A DNA stretch of 64,000 bases from NCBI RefSeq assembly GCF_900142965.1, contig NZ_FRCQ01000022.1, positions 1 through 64,000 on the forward strand. The letters are read 5' to 3'. The position numbers and the translations under genes were made by a program. This document shows positions 23,579-33,261 of this stretch, piece by piece (within the stretch, counting starts at the first letter, position 1; every line of letters begins with the position of its first letter). The DNA comes from Rhizobacter sp. OV335. GTDB lineage: Bacteria; Pseudomonadota; Gammaproteobacteria; Burkholderiales; Burkholderiaceae_C. The notes beneath the pieces are model-generated. The model did no database searches, had not been told where the DNA came from, and saw only the letters and a list, made by a program, of their open reading frames with translations.

Positions 23579-26371
23579 TCAGGCCGGCTCGGCCAACCGC
23601 AGGCGCGCGGCCATGTCCTCGAGGAATTCCAGCACGCCCTGGTCGACGCTCTTGCGCCAGAAGTCCATCGCGCGGCTGCGCTTGCCTTCCGCCTGGTAGC
23701 GCTCGCCGATGTAGAAGTAGGCCTCGCTCAGCGACTCGGCGGGCACCTTGGTGGCGCGCGCGGCGTCGATCAGCGCATCGGCCGAGATCGTGCCGATCGC
23801 ATAGTCGACCAGCGGGCGCGGCCAGTCGGCCGGCAGCTGCTCGTTGGGGTGGCGGGCCGCCAGCGCCGACGGATCCTGCCCCGCCTGGCGCATCGCCAGC
23901 GCCAGCCACAGCAGCGGGTAGCCGCGCTGCACCGCCGCCGGATCGGTCAAGACCTCCTCCAGGTCGGCCTGCGCGGCCGCGAAGTCCTTCTGGAAGTAGC
24001 GGGCCACCGCGCGCATCCTCCGCGCCTCGGCATCGCGCGGATCGCGCTGGAGCACGCTGCCGGTCAACTCGACGGCGCGCGGCAGCTCGCGCAGGCCGAT
24101 CGCATTGACGGCCGCTGCGTTCTGCGTTTCGGTGACGTCAGGCGCCAGTTCGAGCGCACGGGCAAAGTCGCGCCGCGCGTCGGCCAGGCGTCCCAGGTGG
24201 TCGTACTGGATGCCGCGCGCCGTCAGCGCCTGCGCCTGCAACGGTGGCGTCAGGCGGCCCGCGGCCAACTGGGCCGACAGCAACACCACCCGCCCGTGCG
24301 CGTCCGCCTGGATTCGGGTCGCCGCCTTCAGCTTCTTGCTGCGCAGGCCCTCTTCGACCCCGTTCAGGTCGGCCCGAAGCTTGTCGAGGTCGGTCGCCGC
24401 CAGCGTCGAGATCGACACGTTCGTCGACAGCTTCGGCCACAGCTTGCCGAGCTTTTCCATGTAGGCCGGCCAGGCCGGCGCCTCGATCTGGTCCGCCGAC
24501 ACGCGCAGCACCGAGCGGTAGACCGCGTGCTTGCGATCGGCGTCGAACGTTCCCTTCCAGGTGAAATGGGCGTCCCCTTCGGTCGTGCTCTGCGACAGCG
24601 GCTTGGCCGTCACGTCGCCCGGGAAGTCCAGCGCCACCGAGTGGCGGTAGGTGCCCAGGAAGGGGCCGGCATAGGCATCGCGCCGCTGCTCGGCCTTGGC
24701 GACCAGCATCACATCGGCGGTGGCCCAGTAGCCGATGTCGGCGACCAGCATGCGCTCTTCGGGAAAACGCCAGAAGCCCGGCACGCTGAAGCGCTGGACG
24801 AAGGTCACCGCATCGTCGACATGCGAATCGACGACCTCCATCGCCCCCAGGCTGCGGGCCTTCGGATAGAGACGCAGGTAGGGCGCGGCCAGTTGCGTCT
24901 GCACCGCCTCGGGACCTTGCGTGGTGACCGTGTCGCGGAAGGCTTCGGCCAGGATGCCGCGGAACGTGACCCGCGACTCCAGCACCGGGTCGGCATCGAA
25001 GCGCTCGAAACGCAGGCTGTCCTCGACCACCTGGCGATCGGTGTCGACCGCGCTCGGCAGCACGGCCATGCTGGTGGTCGACGCCAGCAGCGGCAGGCCG
25101 GCGTCGAAATCGACCGCCTGGCGGTTCTCCAGCTGGCCGGTCTGGCGGCTGCGGGTCGCGTCGAGCCAGTAGGTGCTGCCGTCGAGCTCGACGCGCGCGA
25201 TCACGTGGTCGAAGGCCAGCGGGCCGGGCAGCAGGCTGCCGACCCGGCCGCGCGCTGCCATCGACACCAGCACCGGGGTCGCCGGCACGTCGAGCTTGCG
25301 CAGCAGGGCCACCAGCAGCGCGACCTTGTCCTTGCAGTCGCCGAAGCGCTGCTCGATCACCCGGTCCGGCGCGGCCGGCTGGTGCGAGCTGCTGCCGATC
25401 TCGGTGCCGAAGTAGCGCACCTCCTGCTGCACGAAGCGCAGCGCGGCGCGCACCCGGTCGGCCGGGGTGGCCTCCTTGTCGCGGATCTCCTGCGCCACCG
25501 CGTCCACGCGCGGGCCGGCGGGCAGACCGGCGAACAGGCCCTGGCCCCAGCGCGCCACCTCGGCCCAGTCGGCGAACTCGCTGACCTGCAGCATCTGTGC
25601 CGCACCCACGCTGAAGCCGGCGTTGGCATCGGGATTGAAGCGCGGCACCGCGACACGGCGCCAGCTCGTCTCGCGCCGGCCATTGCGCACCTGGCTCGTG
25701 CTGACGGTGTCGGCCGGGCCGACGCGCACCTGCAAGGACCGCTCGACCGGCGCGAGCAACCGCACCTGGTAGGCCTGCACCGGCCCGCGCTGCGACGAGA
25801 GGGGTTCGAGCGCGACGAACTTGCCGCCGAACACCGGGTTCGCGCCGCGCACCGAGTACGCGAAGTCGATCTCGTCGCCGACCCGCACGTCGTCCAGCAC
25901 CGCCGACACCGTGACGCGTCCGTCGAGCATGCGCCGCTCGAGCTGCGTCTCGCGCTGCAGCAGCTGGATCTTGCGCCGGTCCATCTTGGCGATTCGCTTG
26001 CCGTTGCGCACCAGGTCGAGGTGGTGCAGCGTGAAGGTCTGGTAGCTCGGGTCGAACTCGAATTCGATCTGCGACGCGACCGACAGGCCGGCGTCGGTGT
26101 CGACGACCCGCACCACGTGGTTGTAGTCCCAGATCGACTTGCCGTCGGCGAGCAACTGGCGGTCGATGATGCGGTAGTGCATCGCGCTGCGGTCGACCGC
26201 GGCCTGCGGGGCTTCGGCGGCGGCCACGACCCAGGCCGGTGCCGGCCCGGTGGCGTAAGTGAAGGCACCTGCCGCGGCGCGCGGGGATGCCGCGGCCTGG
26301 GCCCGGACCCCGGCCGTCATGGCAAGGGCCAGCATGAGCGCCACGAGACGCCCGCATCGAATCAGTGTCAT
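23579..26371 (-). CDS. Secreted DUF3857/transglutaminase-like protein
   Basis: This 930-residue protein begins with a signal peptide (MTLIRCGRLVALMLALAM, predicted cleavage after about residue 25). A DUF3857 domain (about 55-240) is followed by a transglutaminase-like core. That core has RFGDCKDKVALL (the catalytic Cys segment), FDHVIARVEL (His) and YWLDATRSR (Asp). A second half ends in TPR-like helical repeats. It is likely periplasmic. DUF3857-transglutaminase proteins are common in Proteobacteria but lack a general function. GGGAGG stands just before the ATG. The long non-coding frame that continues upstream in the same phase is discarded because it runs antisense through the next gene. 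Confidence 0.85.
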   Translation of the reverse strand: MTLIRCGRLVALMLALAMTAGVRAQAAASPRAAAGAFTYATGPAPAWVVAAAEAPQAAVDRSAMHYRIIDRQLLADGKSIWDYNHVVRVVDTDAGLSVASQIEFEFDPSYQTFTLHHLDLVRNGKRIAKMDRRKIQLLQRETQLERRMLDGRVTVSAVLDDVRVGDEIDFAYSVRGANPVFGGKFVALEPLSSQRGPVQAYQVRLLAPVERSLQVRVGPADTVSTSQVRNGRRETSWRRVAVPRFNPDANAGFSVGAAQMLQVSEFADWAEVARWGQGLFAGLPAGPRVDAVAQEIRDKEATPADRVRAALRFVQQEVRYFGTEIGSSSHQPAAPDRVIEQRFGDCKDKVALLVALLRKLDVPATPVLVSMAARGRVGSLLPGPLAFDHVIARVELDGSTYWLDATRSRQTGQLENRQAVDFDAGLPLLASTTSMAVLPSAVDTDRQVVEDSLRFERFDADPVLESRVTFRGILAEAFRDTVTTQGPEAVQTQLAAPYLRLYPKARSLGAMEVVDSHVDDAVTFVQRFSVPGFWRFPEERMLVADIGYWATADVMLVAKAEQRRDAYAGPFLGTYRHSVALDFPGDVTAKPLSQSTTEGDAHFTWKGTFDADRKHAVYRSVLRVSADQIEAPAWPAYMEKLGKLWPKLSTNVSISTLAATDLDKLRADLNGVEEGLRSKKLKAATRIQADAHGRVVLLSAQLAAGRLTPPLQAQALTARGIQYDHLGRLADARRDFARALELAPDVTETQNAAAVNAIGLRELPRAVELTGSVLQRDPRDAEARRMRAVARYFQKDFAAAQADLEEVLTDPAAVQRGYPLLWLALAMRQAGQDPSALAARHPNEQLPADWPRPLVDYAIGTISADALIDAARATKVPAESLSEAYFYIGERYQAEGKRSRAMDFWRKSVDQGVLEFLEDMAARLRLAEPA

Positions 26372-26512
26372 GCATCCTCCCGAAAGCCGCGGCACTTTGG
26401 CGGCCGTCGGCGATCCCGCAATGGTAAGCGTGGCCGGCCTGCCGCCATCGGTCATCATCGGGCCCGGCCCCTGGTCACCTCCCTCCCCCAACCCTGAAGA
26501 GCGAGACCCCTC

Positions 26513-27073
26513 ATGCGATTGCCACCTCTGCCCGACCATGCGATGACCCCCGCCCAGCGCGCCGCCGCCGATGAACTGATCGCCGGCCCCCGCAAGGCCG
26601 TCAAGGGCCCGTTCATCGCGCTGCTGCGCAGCCCCGAGCTGCTCGCCCATGTGCAGAAGCTCGGCGCCTTCCTGCGCTTCGGCACCTCGCTGCCGGTGCG
26701 CGTCAGCGAGTTCGCGACACTGCTCGTCGCACGGCACTGGCGGCAGCAGTTCGAGTGGAAGGTGCATGTCGCGCTGGCGCTGCAGGCCGGCACGGCGCAG
26801 GCCACGATCGATGCACTGCGCGACGGCCGCCGCCCCGACACGATGGATGCCGACGAGACGCTGGTGCACGACTTCTGCACCGAGCTGCTGGCGCATCACG
26901 GCGTCAGCGAGCCGACCTGGGCGCGCACGGTGGCGCGCTTCAGCGAGGCCGGTGCCGTCGAGCTGACCGGCCTGGTCGGCTATTTCGCGATGGTGTCGAT
27001 GGTGCTCAACGTGGGCCACATCCCGGCCGAGCCGGGTGGCGACATCGCCCCGCTGCCGGTGCTGCCGCCCTGA
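26513..27073 (+). CDS. Carboxymuconolactone decarboxylase-family protein
   Basis: This 186-residue helical protein resembles the carboxymuconolactone decarboxylase/AhpD-like fold (LRFGTSLPVRVSEFATLLVARHWRQQFEW). The Cys-x2-Cys redox pair of AhpD is absent: the corresponding stretch reads VARHWRQQFEW. It is therefore more like the decarboxylase branch than a peroxide reductase. It is divergent from the DUF3857 gene and convergent with the LysR regulator. No substrate can be read from the neighbours. Confidence 0.8.
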   Translation: MRLPPLPDHAMTPAQRAAADELIAGPRKAVKGPFIALLRSPELLAHVQKLGAFLRFGTSLPVRVSEFATLLVARHWRQQFEWKVHVALALQAGTAQATIDALRDGRRPDTMDADETLVHDFCTELLAHHGVSEPTWARTVARFSEAGAVELTGLVGYFAMVSMVLNVGHIPAEPGGDIAPLPVLPP

Positions 27074-27080
27074 GGGCCGT

Positions 27081-28058
27081 TCAGCGCGGCGGCGGCCGGT
27101 CGAGCATCGCGAGCCACGGCGACGGCTGCAGGCTGTCGAGCTGCGTCGGCAGGTCGTCGAACTCGCGCTGGAACAGCGCCACCAGCCAGTCGCTGAAGGC
27201 CCGCAGCTTCGCGGTCGGCTGGCGCGGCCGCGCATGCAGCAGCGTGAGCGGCAGGCTGCCGGCGCTCCAGTCGGCCAGCACCTGCACCAGGCGGCCGTGC
27301 GCCAGGTGGTCGACCACCACACGGCTGCACGGCGCCTGCACCAGGCCGAGCCCGGCGACTGCCGCCGCGATGGAGGTGTCGACATCGTTGCAGGCGACGC
27401 TGTGCGCGCCGCGCCACTGGTGGTGTTCGCCGGCGCGATGGAAATCGAACGGGAACAGGTGGCCGTCGCGTGGCGAATGGAAGTTGACGACGCGGTGCTG
27501 CGCCAGGTCGTCGAGCGAGTGCGGCGTGCCGTGCGCATCGAGGTAGGCCGGTGCGGCACAGGTGACGACCGGCAGGCGGCCGAGCAGCCGCGCGGCCAGC
27601 CGTTCGTCATGCACCTCGCCGGCCCGCACGACGCAGTCGTAGGCTTCGGCCAGCGGATCGACCGGGCGGTCGGAGCTGCCGAGCTCGATCACGATCCCGG
27701 GGTAGCGGCGGAAGAAATCCGCCAGCGCCGGCGCGATCACCTGGCGCCCCATCGCCGCCGGCACGTCGACCCGCAAGCGGCCCGACGGCGCTCCCGACGG
27801 GTCGTGCAGCGCCCCTTCCAGCTCGCGCATCTGCCCCAGTATCGCGAGGGCACGCTGGTGGTACAGCGCGCCTTGGTCGGTCAGGCTGATGCGGCGCGTG
27901 GTGCGAATCAGCAGGCGCACGCCGAGGTGCGCCTCGAGCGCCTGGATCACCGTTGTCACGCGCGCCTTCGGCATCTGCAGCGCGAGGCCGGCCCGCGTGA
28001 AGCTGCCCAGCTCCACCACGCGGGTGAAGACTTCCATGCCGTGAAAGCGATCGATCAA
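27081..28058 (-). CDS. LysR-family transcriptional regulator
   Basis: This 325-residue protein has an N-terminal winged helix-turn-helix (about 4-62; MEVFTRVVELGSFTRAGLAL, VTTVIQALEAHLGVRLLIRTTR) and a periplasmic-binding-protein-like effector domain (about 90-295). It belongs to the subgroup whose members start MDRF..M.VF and regulate nearby oxidoreductases. An internal Met at residue 8 is an alternative start. It ends 7 bp from the convergent decarboxylase-like gene, which may be a target. The effector is unknown. Confidence 0.92.
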   Translation of the reverse strand: MIDRFHGMEVFTRVVELGSFTRAGLALQMPKARVTTVIQALEAHLGVRLLIRTTRRISLTDQGALYHQRALAILGQMRELEGALHDPSGAPSGRLRVDVPAAMGRQVIAPALADFFRRYPGIVIELGSSDRPVDPLAEAYDCVVRAGEVHDERLAARLLGRLPVVTCAAPAYLDAHGTPHSLDDLAQHRVVNFHSPRDGHLFPFDFHRAGEHHQWRGAHSVACNDVDTSIAAAVAGLGLVQAPCSRVVVDHLAHGRLVQVLADWSAGSLPLTLLHARPRQPTAKLRAFSDWLVALFQREFDDLPTQLDSLQPSPWLAMLDRPPPR

Positions 28059-28065
28059 CGACAGA

Positions 28066-28782
28066 TCAATGGGGGTACGGCATCAGCGGCACATCGCGCT
28101 GCGGCTGGAAGCTGAACGCTGTGCCGACGTCTCGTTCGACATGCTCGCGCAGTGCCGCCAGAAAGCTGCGCTCCAGGTTGGTCGCCGCGGCACAAGCATG
28201 GTCGACCATGTAGACGGCAAGCGCAGGACCGATCGCAGCCTGCTTGTCGATGGCCATCCGGATCGCGCGTGCCACCATGCGGTGCGGCGCCGGGTTGTGG
28301 GCCAGGTTGATCTCAAGCGTGCGCTGCACCATGCTCAGCGCGAAGCCGGGCGAATGCTGCAGGCGGCGCGTTTTCAGATCGAGGTAGGCAGCATCGGCGT
28401 GGAAGAACGTCGTGCACAGCAGATCGGACATGGACCGGCCCGGCACCAGTCCTTCGCGGAAGGCCCAGGTGTCCTCCAGCGACCAGATGTCGAAGCTCCT
28501 GCGTGCCGCCACGAACCGATAGCCACCGAACTTGTTCAGCACCGGTTCATGGCGACGGATCGCGCTGTGGATCTCCGCCCGAGTCGACCGGGTCACCAGA
28601 TCGATGTCCGACGAGAAGCGCCTCGCCTCACCCCAGCCGAACTCGCGCAACATGCCGCCAAACACGGCAGTGCCCGGCAAGGCTTCGGCGAGCTGATCGA
28701 GCGTGCAGCGGAGCGCGACGCGCTCGGCGCTCGCGTGGTCGATGTAGGCGCAGACGGCGGCACGGGTGCGCGCGGAGATCAC
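28066..28782 (-). CDS. AbiEii-like nucleotidyltransferase
   Basis: This 238-residue protein has a DNA-polymerase-beta-type nucleotidyltransferase signature, FGGMLREFG...FSSDIDLV. The Gly-Gly (42-43) and the metal-binding Asp pair D59/D61 are intact. The remaining helical part resembles AbiEii/AbiGii-type toxins, which transfer nucleotides to tRNA or proteins. The start is set at GTG 28782 because it overlaps the dGTPase-like stop codon (GTGA), a standard coupling. An ATG further upstream would overlap that gene by 118 bp. It has no obvious antitoxin partner, and the dGTPase-like hydrolase takes that position. A phage-defence role is inferred. Confidence 0.72.
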   Translation of the reverse strand: MISARTRAAVCAYIDHASAERVALRCTLDQLAEALPGTAVFGGMLREFGWGEARRFSSDIDLVTRSTRAEIHSAIRRHEPVLNKFGGYRFVAARRSFDIWSLEDTWAFREGLVPGRSMSDLLCTTFFHADAAYLDLKTRRLQHSPGFALSMVQRTLEINLAHNPAPHRMVARAIRMAIDKQAAIGPALAVYMVDHACAAATNLERSFLAALREHVERDVGTAFSFQPQRDVPLMPYPH

Positions 28783-30263
28783 GTTGTCCCCAGTCCTCGC
28801 AGGCAGTAGCCGCCCCGCAGCGCCTGCAATTCCTCGTTCAGACTCACAGCGAAGGAGTCCGTCATCCCGGAGATCATGTCGGTGAGCAGCAGGCATTCTC
28901 GATATCTCATGGGCAGGGTGCCGCTATTGCCCAGCGGCTTCTCAAAGACACGTCGGTAGTTCTCGGAGATCCGGCCATAGACGAACCGGCTATAGGGGTG
29001 GGCTCTCTCCGAGGCCGGATTATCCGGATTCTCGCGGTTGACGATCGCGTCCCAGAAGATGTCCATCAGGCTGTGGATCACGTTGTGGCCGGACAGTTCG
29101 ACCTTGAGCACCGAACGGTGACGGTACGCGTGCTTGAAACCGAAGGCCTTCAGGGCCTTGCGCAACCGTTCTCCGCTGCTGACTTCGAGCAGGCTGGTCG
29201 TCAACTCTCCGCGCTCGATCTCGGCCTGTCGTTGCACAAAGGCCTCGATGGCAGCACGCACCAGCGCGCCTATGGCGAACACGCGGAAGCGTTGCATTGA
29301 CACATCGTTGAGCTCGGCAGGTGACAGGTCGCTGGTCTCTCGGTAGTGCCTGTGCTTTTCGCAGCTCCGTTCAACGACGTCGTCGACCGCGGAGTCACCG
29401 GCGGCGTCGTGACGCAAAGCGGCCATGAGATCGGAAAACGAAGTGAGGCCCTTCTTCACTGCGTCTTCTGCGTCGAGAACGACATAGGCGATGTCGTCGC
29501 AGGCCTCCATCACGTAGGCCAACGGATGCCGCACGCCCAAGGCGAGACCCGTGCGTTCCAATACCCTCTTCGCGATGTCCTGCTCCGCGGCAAAGAAGCC
29601 ATGCTTCTTCGTGGCCGCACGACCTTTGCCCACGCCGTCCGATCCGACGGGATACTTCAGCATCCCCGCCAACGTCGCATAGGTCAGGTCCAATCCAAAA
29701 TCGTCGTTCAGCAACTGCAGCCGGGTCACCAGCCGAAATCCCTGAGCGTTGCCCTCGAAGCGCGTGAAGTCCTGGACATGTTGTGGTGTCAGCGAGGGGT
29801 CTTCGAGAACGGCGGCGCGGTGGTCTTCGAACCACGACTGGATTGCCGCTTCGCCTTGGTGCCCGAATGGCGGGTTGCCCAGATCGTGGACCAATCCGAT
29901 GGCGGCCAGCAACGCCGGCACATTGCGCTGCGAGTCCGGCACGTCCGAAGCCAGCTTGTGTCGAAAGGCCAGTGCCGTGCCGAAGCTGCGAGCCAGATTG
30001 GACACCTCGTGCGAATGCGTCAGCCGCGTGCGCACGCTGTCGTTCTTCTCCAGAGGAAAGACCTGCGTCTTGTCGGCCAACCTGCGAACCGGGGTCGAGA
30101 ACAGGATCCGGTCGTGATCTCTCTCGATCTCGGTGCGGGAGTCGTCCCCCGCTGAACCGGATGTGCCATGCCTGGCCTCGTGTTCCTTCTTGCGCCGTTG
30201 CGGATTGAGCAACTGCTGCCACCTGTCTGGGTGGGCTGCCCTACTGCGCTCCTGGATTGCCAT
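28779..30263 (-). CDS. dGTPase-like HD-domain triphosphohydrolase
   Basis: This 494-residue protein is of the deoxyguanosinetriphosphate triphosphohydrolase family, which cleaves dNTPs to nucleoside and triphosphate. The HD signature is intact: RTRLTHSHEVSNLAR (H83/H85) and GLVHDLGNPPFGHQGE (H126, D127), with a later Asp in ACDDIAY. The ATG at 30263 has a perfect AAGGAGG 6 nt upstream. Codon use and base composition look less GC-rich than the flanks, suggesting transfer. It is coupled by GTGA to an AbiEii-like nucleotidyltransferase. dGTPases can defend cells by draining dNTPs on infection. A housekeeping role cannot be excluded. Confidence 0.82.
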   Translation of the reverse strand: MAIQERSRAAHPDRWQQLLNPQRRKKEHEARHGTSGSAGDDSRTEIERDHDRILFSTPVRRLADKTQVFPLEKNDSVRTRLTHSHEVSNLARSFGTALAFRHKLASDVPDSQRNVPALLAAIGLVHDLGNPPFGHQGEAAIQSWFEDHRAAVLEDPSLTPQHVQDFTRFEGNAQGFRLVTRLQLLNDDFGLDLTYATLAGMLKYPVGSDGVGKGRAATKKHGFFAAEQDIAKRVLERTGLALGVRHPLAYVMEACDDIAYVVLDAEDAVKKGLTSFSDLMAALRHDAAGDSAVDDVVERSCEKHRHYRETSDLSPAELNDVSMQRFRVFAIGALVRAAIEAFVQRQAEIERGELTTSLLEVSSGERLRKALKAFGFKHAYRHRSVLKVELSGHNVIHSLMDIFWDAIVNRENPDNPASERAHPYSRFVYGRISENYRRVFEKPLGNSGTLPMRYRECLLLTDMISGMTDSFAVSLNEELQALRGGYCLRGLGTT

Positions 30264-30390
30264 TCGATGCCTCCTTGGCGGTGATCGGAACACTCTAGGT
30301 CCTCGGTCGCCACCGCCCGCTCATGTGATCTGGCAAACAGATGCCACCGTGCATCTCAAGATGGCCACGGCAGGCGCTGTCCCGCGAGTT

Positions 30391-32538
30391 TCACGTCACC
30401 CGGCTGCGGCAATGCCGCAGCATCACCCGCACCAGCTCGTCCGCATCGATCGGCTTCGTCACCCGGTCGACCATGCCGGAGGCGATGCAGTGCTCCCGCT
30501 CCTCGGGCAGCGCATGCGCCGTCTGGCCGATGATCGGCAGCTGCGGGTACAGCGCATGGATGCGCCGCGCGGTCTCGTAGCCGTCGATGCCGGGCATCAT
30601 CACGTCGAGCAGCACCACGTCGTAGCGCGCGTCCGGCGCCGACACGCGGGCGACGGCCAGGTGCCCGTCGCCGACGATGTCGGTCTGCGCGCCCTCGCTC
30701 TCGAGCAAGCTCTGGATCACGATCTGGTTGACGATGTTGTCCTCGGCCACCAGCACCCGCAGGCCGGTCAGCCGCTCGCGCATCGGCACGTCGATGGCCA
30801 CGGGCGGCAGGCGTTCGCCGGCCGACGCACCGGCCGGCATCGCGCCCGCCAACGGCAGCCGCACGCAGAACACCGAGCCCTCGCCGGTGCGGCTGGACAC
30901 CCGGATCGAGCCCTTCATCAGCTCGACCAGCCGCTTGCTGATCGCCAGGCCCAGGCCGGTGCCGCCATAGCGCCGCGTGGTCGATGCATCCGCCTGCTCG
31001 AACGACACGAACAACCGCCCCACCTGCTCGGCCGACATGCCCACGCCGCTGTCGCTGACCTCGACCAGCAGCTCGCCATGGTCCACCTGCAGGCTCAGCG
31101 ACACCTCGCCGGCGTCGGTGAACTTCACCGCGTTCGACAACAGGTTCAGCAGCACCTGCCCGAGCCGCAACCCGTCGACGCGCATCTGCTCGGGCACCCG
31201 CTCGTCGACCAGCAGGTGCAGACCGACGCCCTTGTCGGCCGCCGCCTGGCGCACCAGGTCGGCGGCACGCTGCGCGATCGGGCGCAGCGGCGTGGGGCCC
31301 TCGTCGAGCAGCAGCTTGCCGGCCTCGATCTTCGACATGTCGAGCACGTCGTTCAGGATGCCCTGCAGCAGCTTGCCCGATTCGAGGATGCGCCCGAAGC
31401 GGCTGCGCACCTCGGGCGACGACGTGAGGTCGCGGAAGCCGATCTGCGCAAAACCGAGCACGCCGTTCAGCGGCGTGCGGATCTCGTGGCTCATGTTCGC
31501 GAGGAACAGCGACTTCGAGCGGCTGGCTTCCTCGGCACGTTCGCGCGCCGCTTGCAGCTCGCAGAGCACCGCGGCACGGTGGCGCGCAGCCCGGTACTGC
31601 GTGCCCAGCAGCGCGGCGACACCGGCCACCAGGCAGCACCAGAACGCCGCGGCGATCGTCAGCTCGCGCCGCCACGGCGCCATCAGCTCGCCCTGCTCGA
31701 GCCCGATCAGCACGTAGGCGGGGTAGCGCCCGAGCTGCCGGTAGATCACGGTGCGCAGCTGCCCGTCGAGCGTGCTGCGCGTCTCGAACCCCCCCACGGT
31801 CTGCCCGCTCGCCACCGCCTGCTGCGTCTCCGGCGAGGCCAGGCGCGCCGGCTTCTCGTCGGCGACGAGCGGGACCTCGGGCAGGCGCAACAGCACCTCG
31901 CGGTCGGCGTTGAAGACGGTGATCACCCCGCGCTCGCCCACCCGCAGCGAGCGCATGATGCCGCCCAGCTCGTCGAGGTCCATGTTGAGGTAGACCACGC
32001 CGGCGAGCGCGCCGCTCGCATCGCGAAGCTGGCGCGCGATCGGCAGCACCCAGCGCGAGGTGATGCGCGACTTCAGCGGCAGCCCGAGCACCAGGCCCGG
32101 CGCGTTGACGGCCTGCTTGAAGAAATGGCGCTGCGCCACGCTGAGCGCCCGTTGCGCATCGGCACCAGCACCGAACTTCACGAGGCCGTCCGCATCGGCC
32201 GCGCGCAGCGCCGGTGCCTCGGGCAGGCGCTGCTGCAGGCCGATCAGCACCTCGGTGAACTGATCTGCCCGCACGGGGCCCTGGCTGTCGAGCCGCCGGA
32301 ACTCCTGGGCCGCCGACTGCAGCACCAGGTCGGCCGCCTGCAGCCGCGTGAAGAGGTAGCGCTCGAGGTTCAGCGTCAGGTTCTGCAGGTTGTCGGCCGC
32401 GGCCACCTGGTAGCGCTGGTGGCTGGTCCACAGCGAGAACGCGAGGAAGCCCGCCACCACCGCCAACGCGAGCGCGGCACCAATGGCCAGGCGTCGAAAC
32501 GGCTGTCGCCAGTCCTGTGCGCTCGGCTCGTCGCTCAC
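30391..32538 (-). CDS. Hybrid sensor histidine kinase/response regulator
   Basis: This 715-residue inner-membrane sensor has TM1 at about 18-36, a periplasmic sensor of about 265 residues (Cache-like) and TM2 at about 308-330. The kinase core follows, with the H-box NMSHEIRTPLNGVLGF (phospho-His near 350), an ATPase domain with N, G1 and G2 boxes (GTGLGLAISKRL) and a C-terminal receiver domain (phospho-Asp near 645 in LLDVMMPGIDGYE). No separate response regulator or output gene adjoins it, so phosphotransfer probably goes to a distant partner. It is transcribed alone, leftward. Confidence 0.92.
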   Translation of the reverse strand: MSDEPSAQDWRQPFRRLAIGAALALAVVAGFLAFSLWTSHQRYQVAAADNLQNLTLNLERYLFTRLQAADLVLQSAAQEFRRLDSQGPVRADQFTEVLIGLQQRLPEAPALRAADADGLVKFGAGADAQRALSVAQRHFFKQAVNAPGLVLGLPLKSRITSRWVLPIARQLRDASGALAGVVYLNMDLDELGGIMRSLRVGERGVITVFNADREVLLRLPEVPLVADEKPARLASPETQQAVASGQTVGGFETRSTLDGQLRTVIYRQLGRYPAYVLIGLEQGELMAPWRRELTIAAAFWCCLVAGVAALLGTQYRAARHRAAVLCELQAARERAEEASRSKSLFLANMSHEIRTPLNGVLGFAQIGFRDLTSSPEVRSRFGRILESGKLLQGILNDVLDMSKIEAGKLLLDEGPTPLRPIAQRAADLVRQAAADKGVGLHLLVDERVPEQMRVDGLRLGQVLLNLLSNAVKFTDAGEVSLSLQVDHGELLVEVSDSGVGMSAEQVGRLFVSFEQADASTTRRYGGTGLGLAISKRLVELMKGSIRVSSRTGEGSVFCVRLPLAGAMPAGASAGERLPPVAIDVPMRERLTGLRVLVAEDNIVNQIVIQSLLESEGAQTDIVGDGHLAVARVSAPDARYDVVLLDVMMPGIDGYETARRIHALYPQLPIIGQTAHALPEEREHCIASGMVDRVTKPIDADELVRVMLRHCRSRVT

Positions 32539-32679
32539 ATCGGCTCCCTGTCGCGCAACGCCTGGCGGCGCGCGCTGATTGCTGAGGGTCGGTTATAGCC
32601 CCGTCACGCAGCCGATGCCAACCGAAGTTCCACCCACGCGCGGATCAGCAAACTTGGGGATGCGCATTTCGCCGCAACG

Positions 32680-33261
32680 TCATTTGCGCTGTTGCAGCGA
32701 CAGCAACGCATCCACATGGGCCACGAACCGGTCGAAGTAGCCGGGCGACAGCTCGCGCATCAGCGTCAGCGAGCGGTGCACGAGGTGGTGCGAGTTCAGC
32801 GGGCCGGCGTTGTCCGGCAACGCGGCCTGCGATTGCGCGAGGCGCTGATCGGCGCTCAGCCGCGACCAGGTGCGCCGGAAAAACGGCAGCGTCTCCAGTT
32901 CGACGCTCGAATCAATTGCCGCCGTTTTTGTCTTCGCCTGTGCTGTCGACACCGGGGCCGTCTGCGTGGAACGCCCACCAAGATCGGCAACGAGGTCCGC
33001 CAACGCGCTGCGAGGCAGCGGATCAGTGCCGGCAGGCGGGCGAGCGTTGTCCTGCGGCTGCGCCACCTGGTCGAGCTTCAGCTCATGGGCCGACAGAAGC
33101 TGCGCCAGCCGCTCGTCCAGCACGCGCCGCGCGGCGCCCTCGTACCGTGCGGCGCGCTCGGCCAGCGATTCGATGAAGCGGAAGCGCACCGGATCGACCC
33201 GCTGCGCCCCGCGCTCGCGCAAGGCCTCGATCGCCGAGACGAATCGCTCGCCGTCAGCCAT
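32680..33261 (-). CDS. DUF2894 protein, candidate ZorG
   Basis: This 193-residue soluble, helical protein ends in a conserved segment (NSHHLVHRSLTLMRELSPGYF) that matches DUF2894. There is no signal peptide or membrane helix. The start at 33261 overlaps the preceding ompA-type gene by 8 bp, indicating coupling. In Burkholderiales this family accompanies DUF3348, DUF802 and OmpA-like proteins. As I recall, that four-gene set was described as Zorya type III, with DUF2894 as ZorG. The function of the individual protein is unknown. Confidence 0.72.
   Translation of the reverse strand: MADGERFVSAIEALRERGAQRVDPVRFRFIESLAERAARYEGAARRVLDERLAQLLSAHELKLDQVAQPQDNARPPAGTDPLPRSALADLVADLGGRSTQTAPVSTAQAKTKTAAIDSSVELETLPFFRRTWSRLSADQRLAQSQAALPDNAGPLNSHHLVHRSLTLMRELSPGYFDRFVAHVDALLSLQQRK

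Noticed and set aside
22475-26497. 1340-codon open frame on the plus strand
   Set aside because: Antisense to the SMP-30-like and DUF3857 genes, with repetitive His/Arg/Gln-rich translation and no recognisable motif.
27074-27610. Upstream extension of the DUF3857 protein reading into the LysR gene region
   Set aside because: It has no ribosome binding site and overlaps two real genes; a signal peptide and GGGAGG point to the start at 26371.
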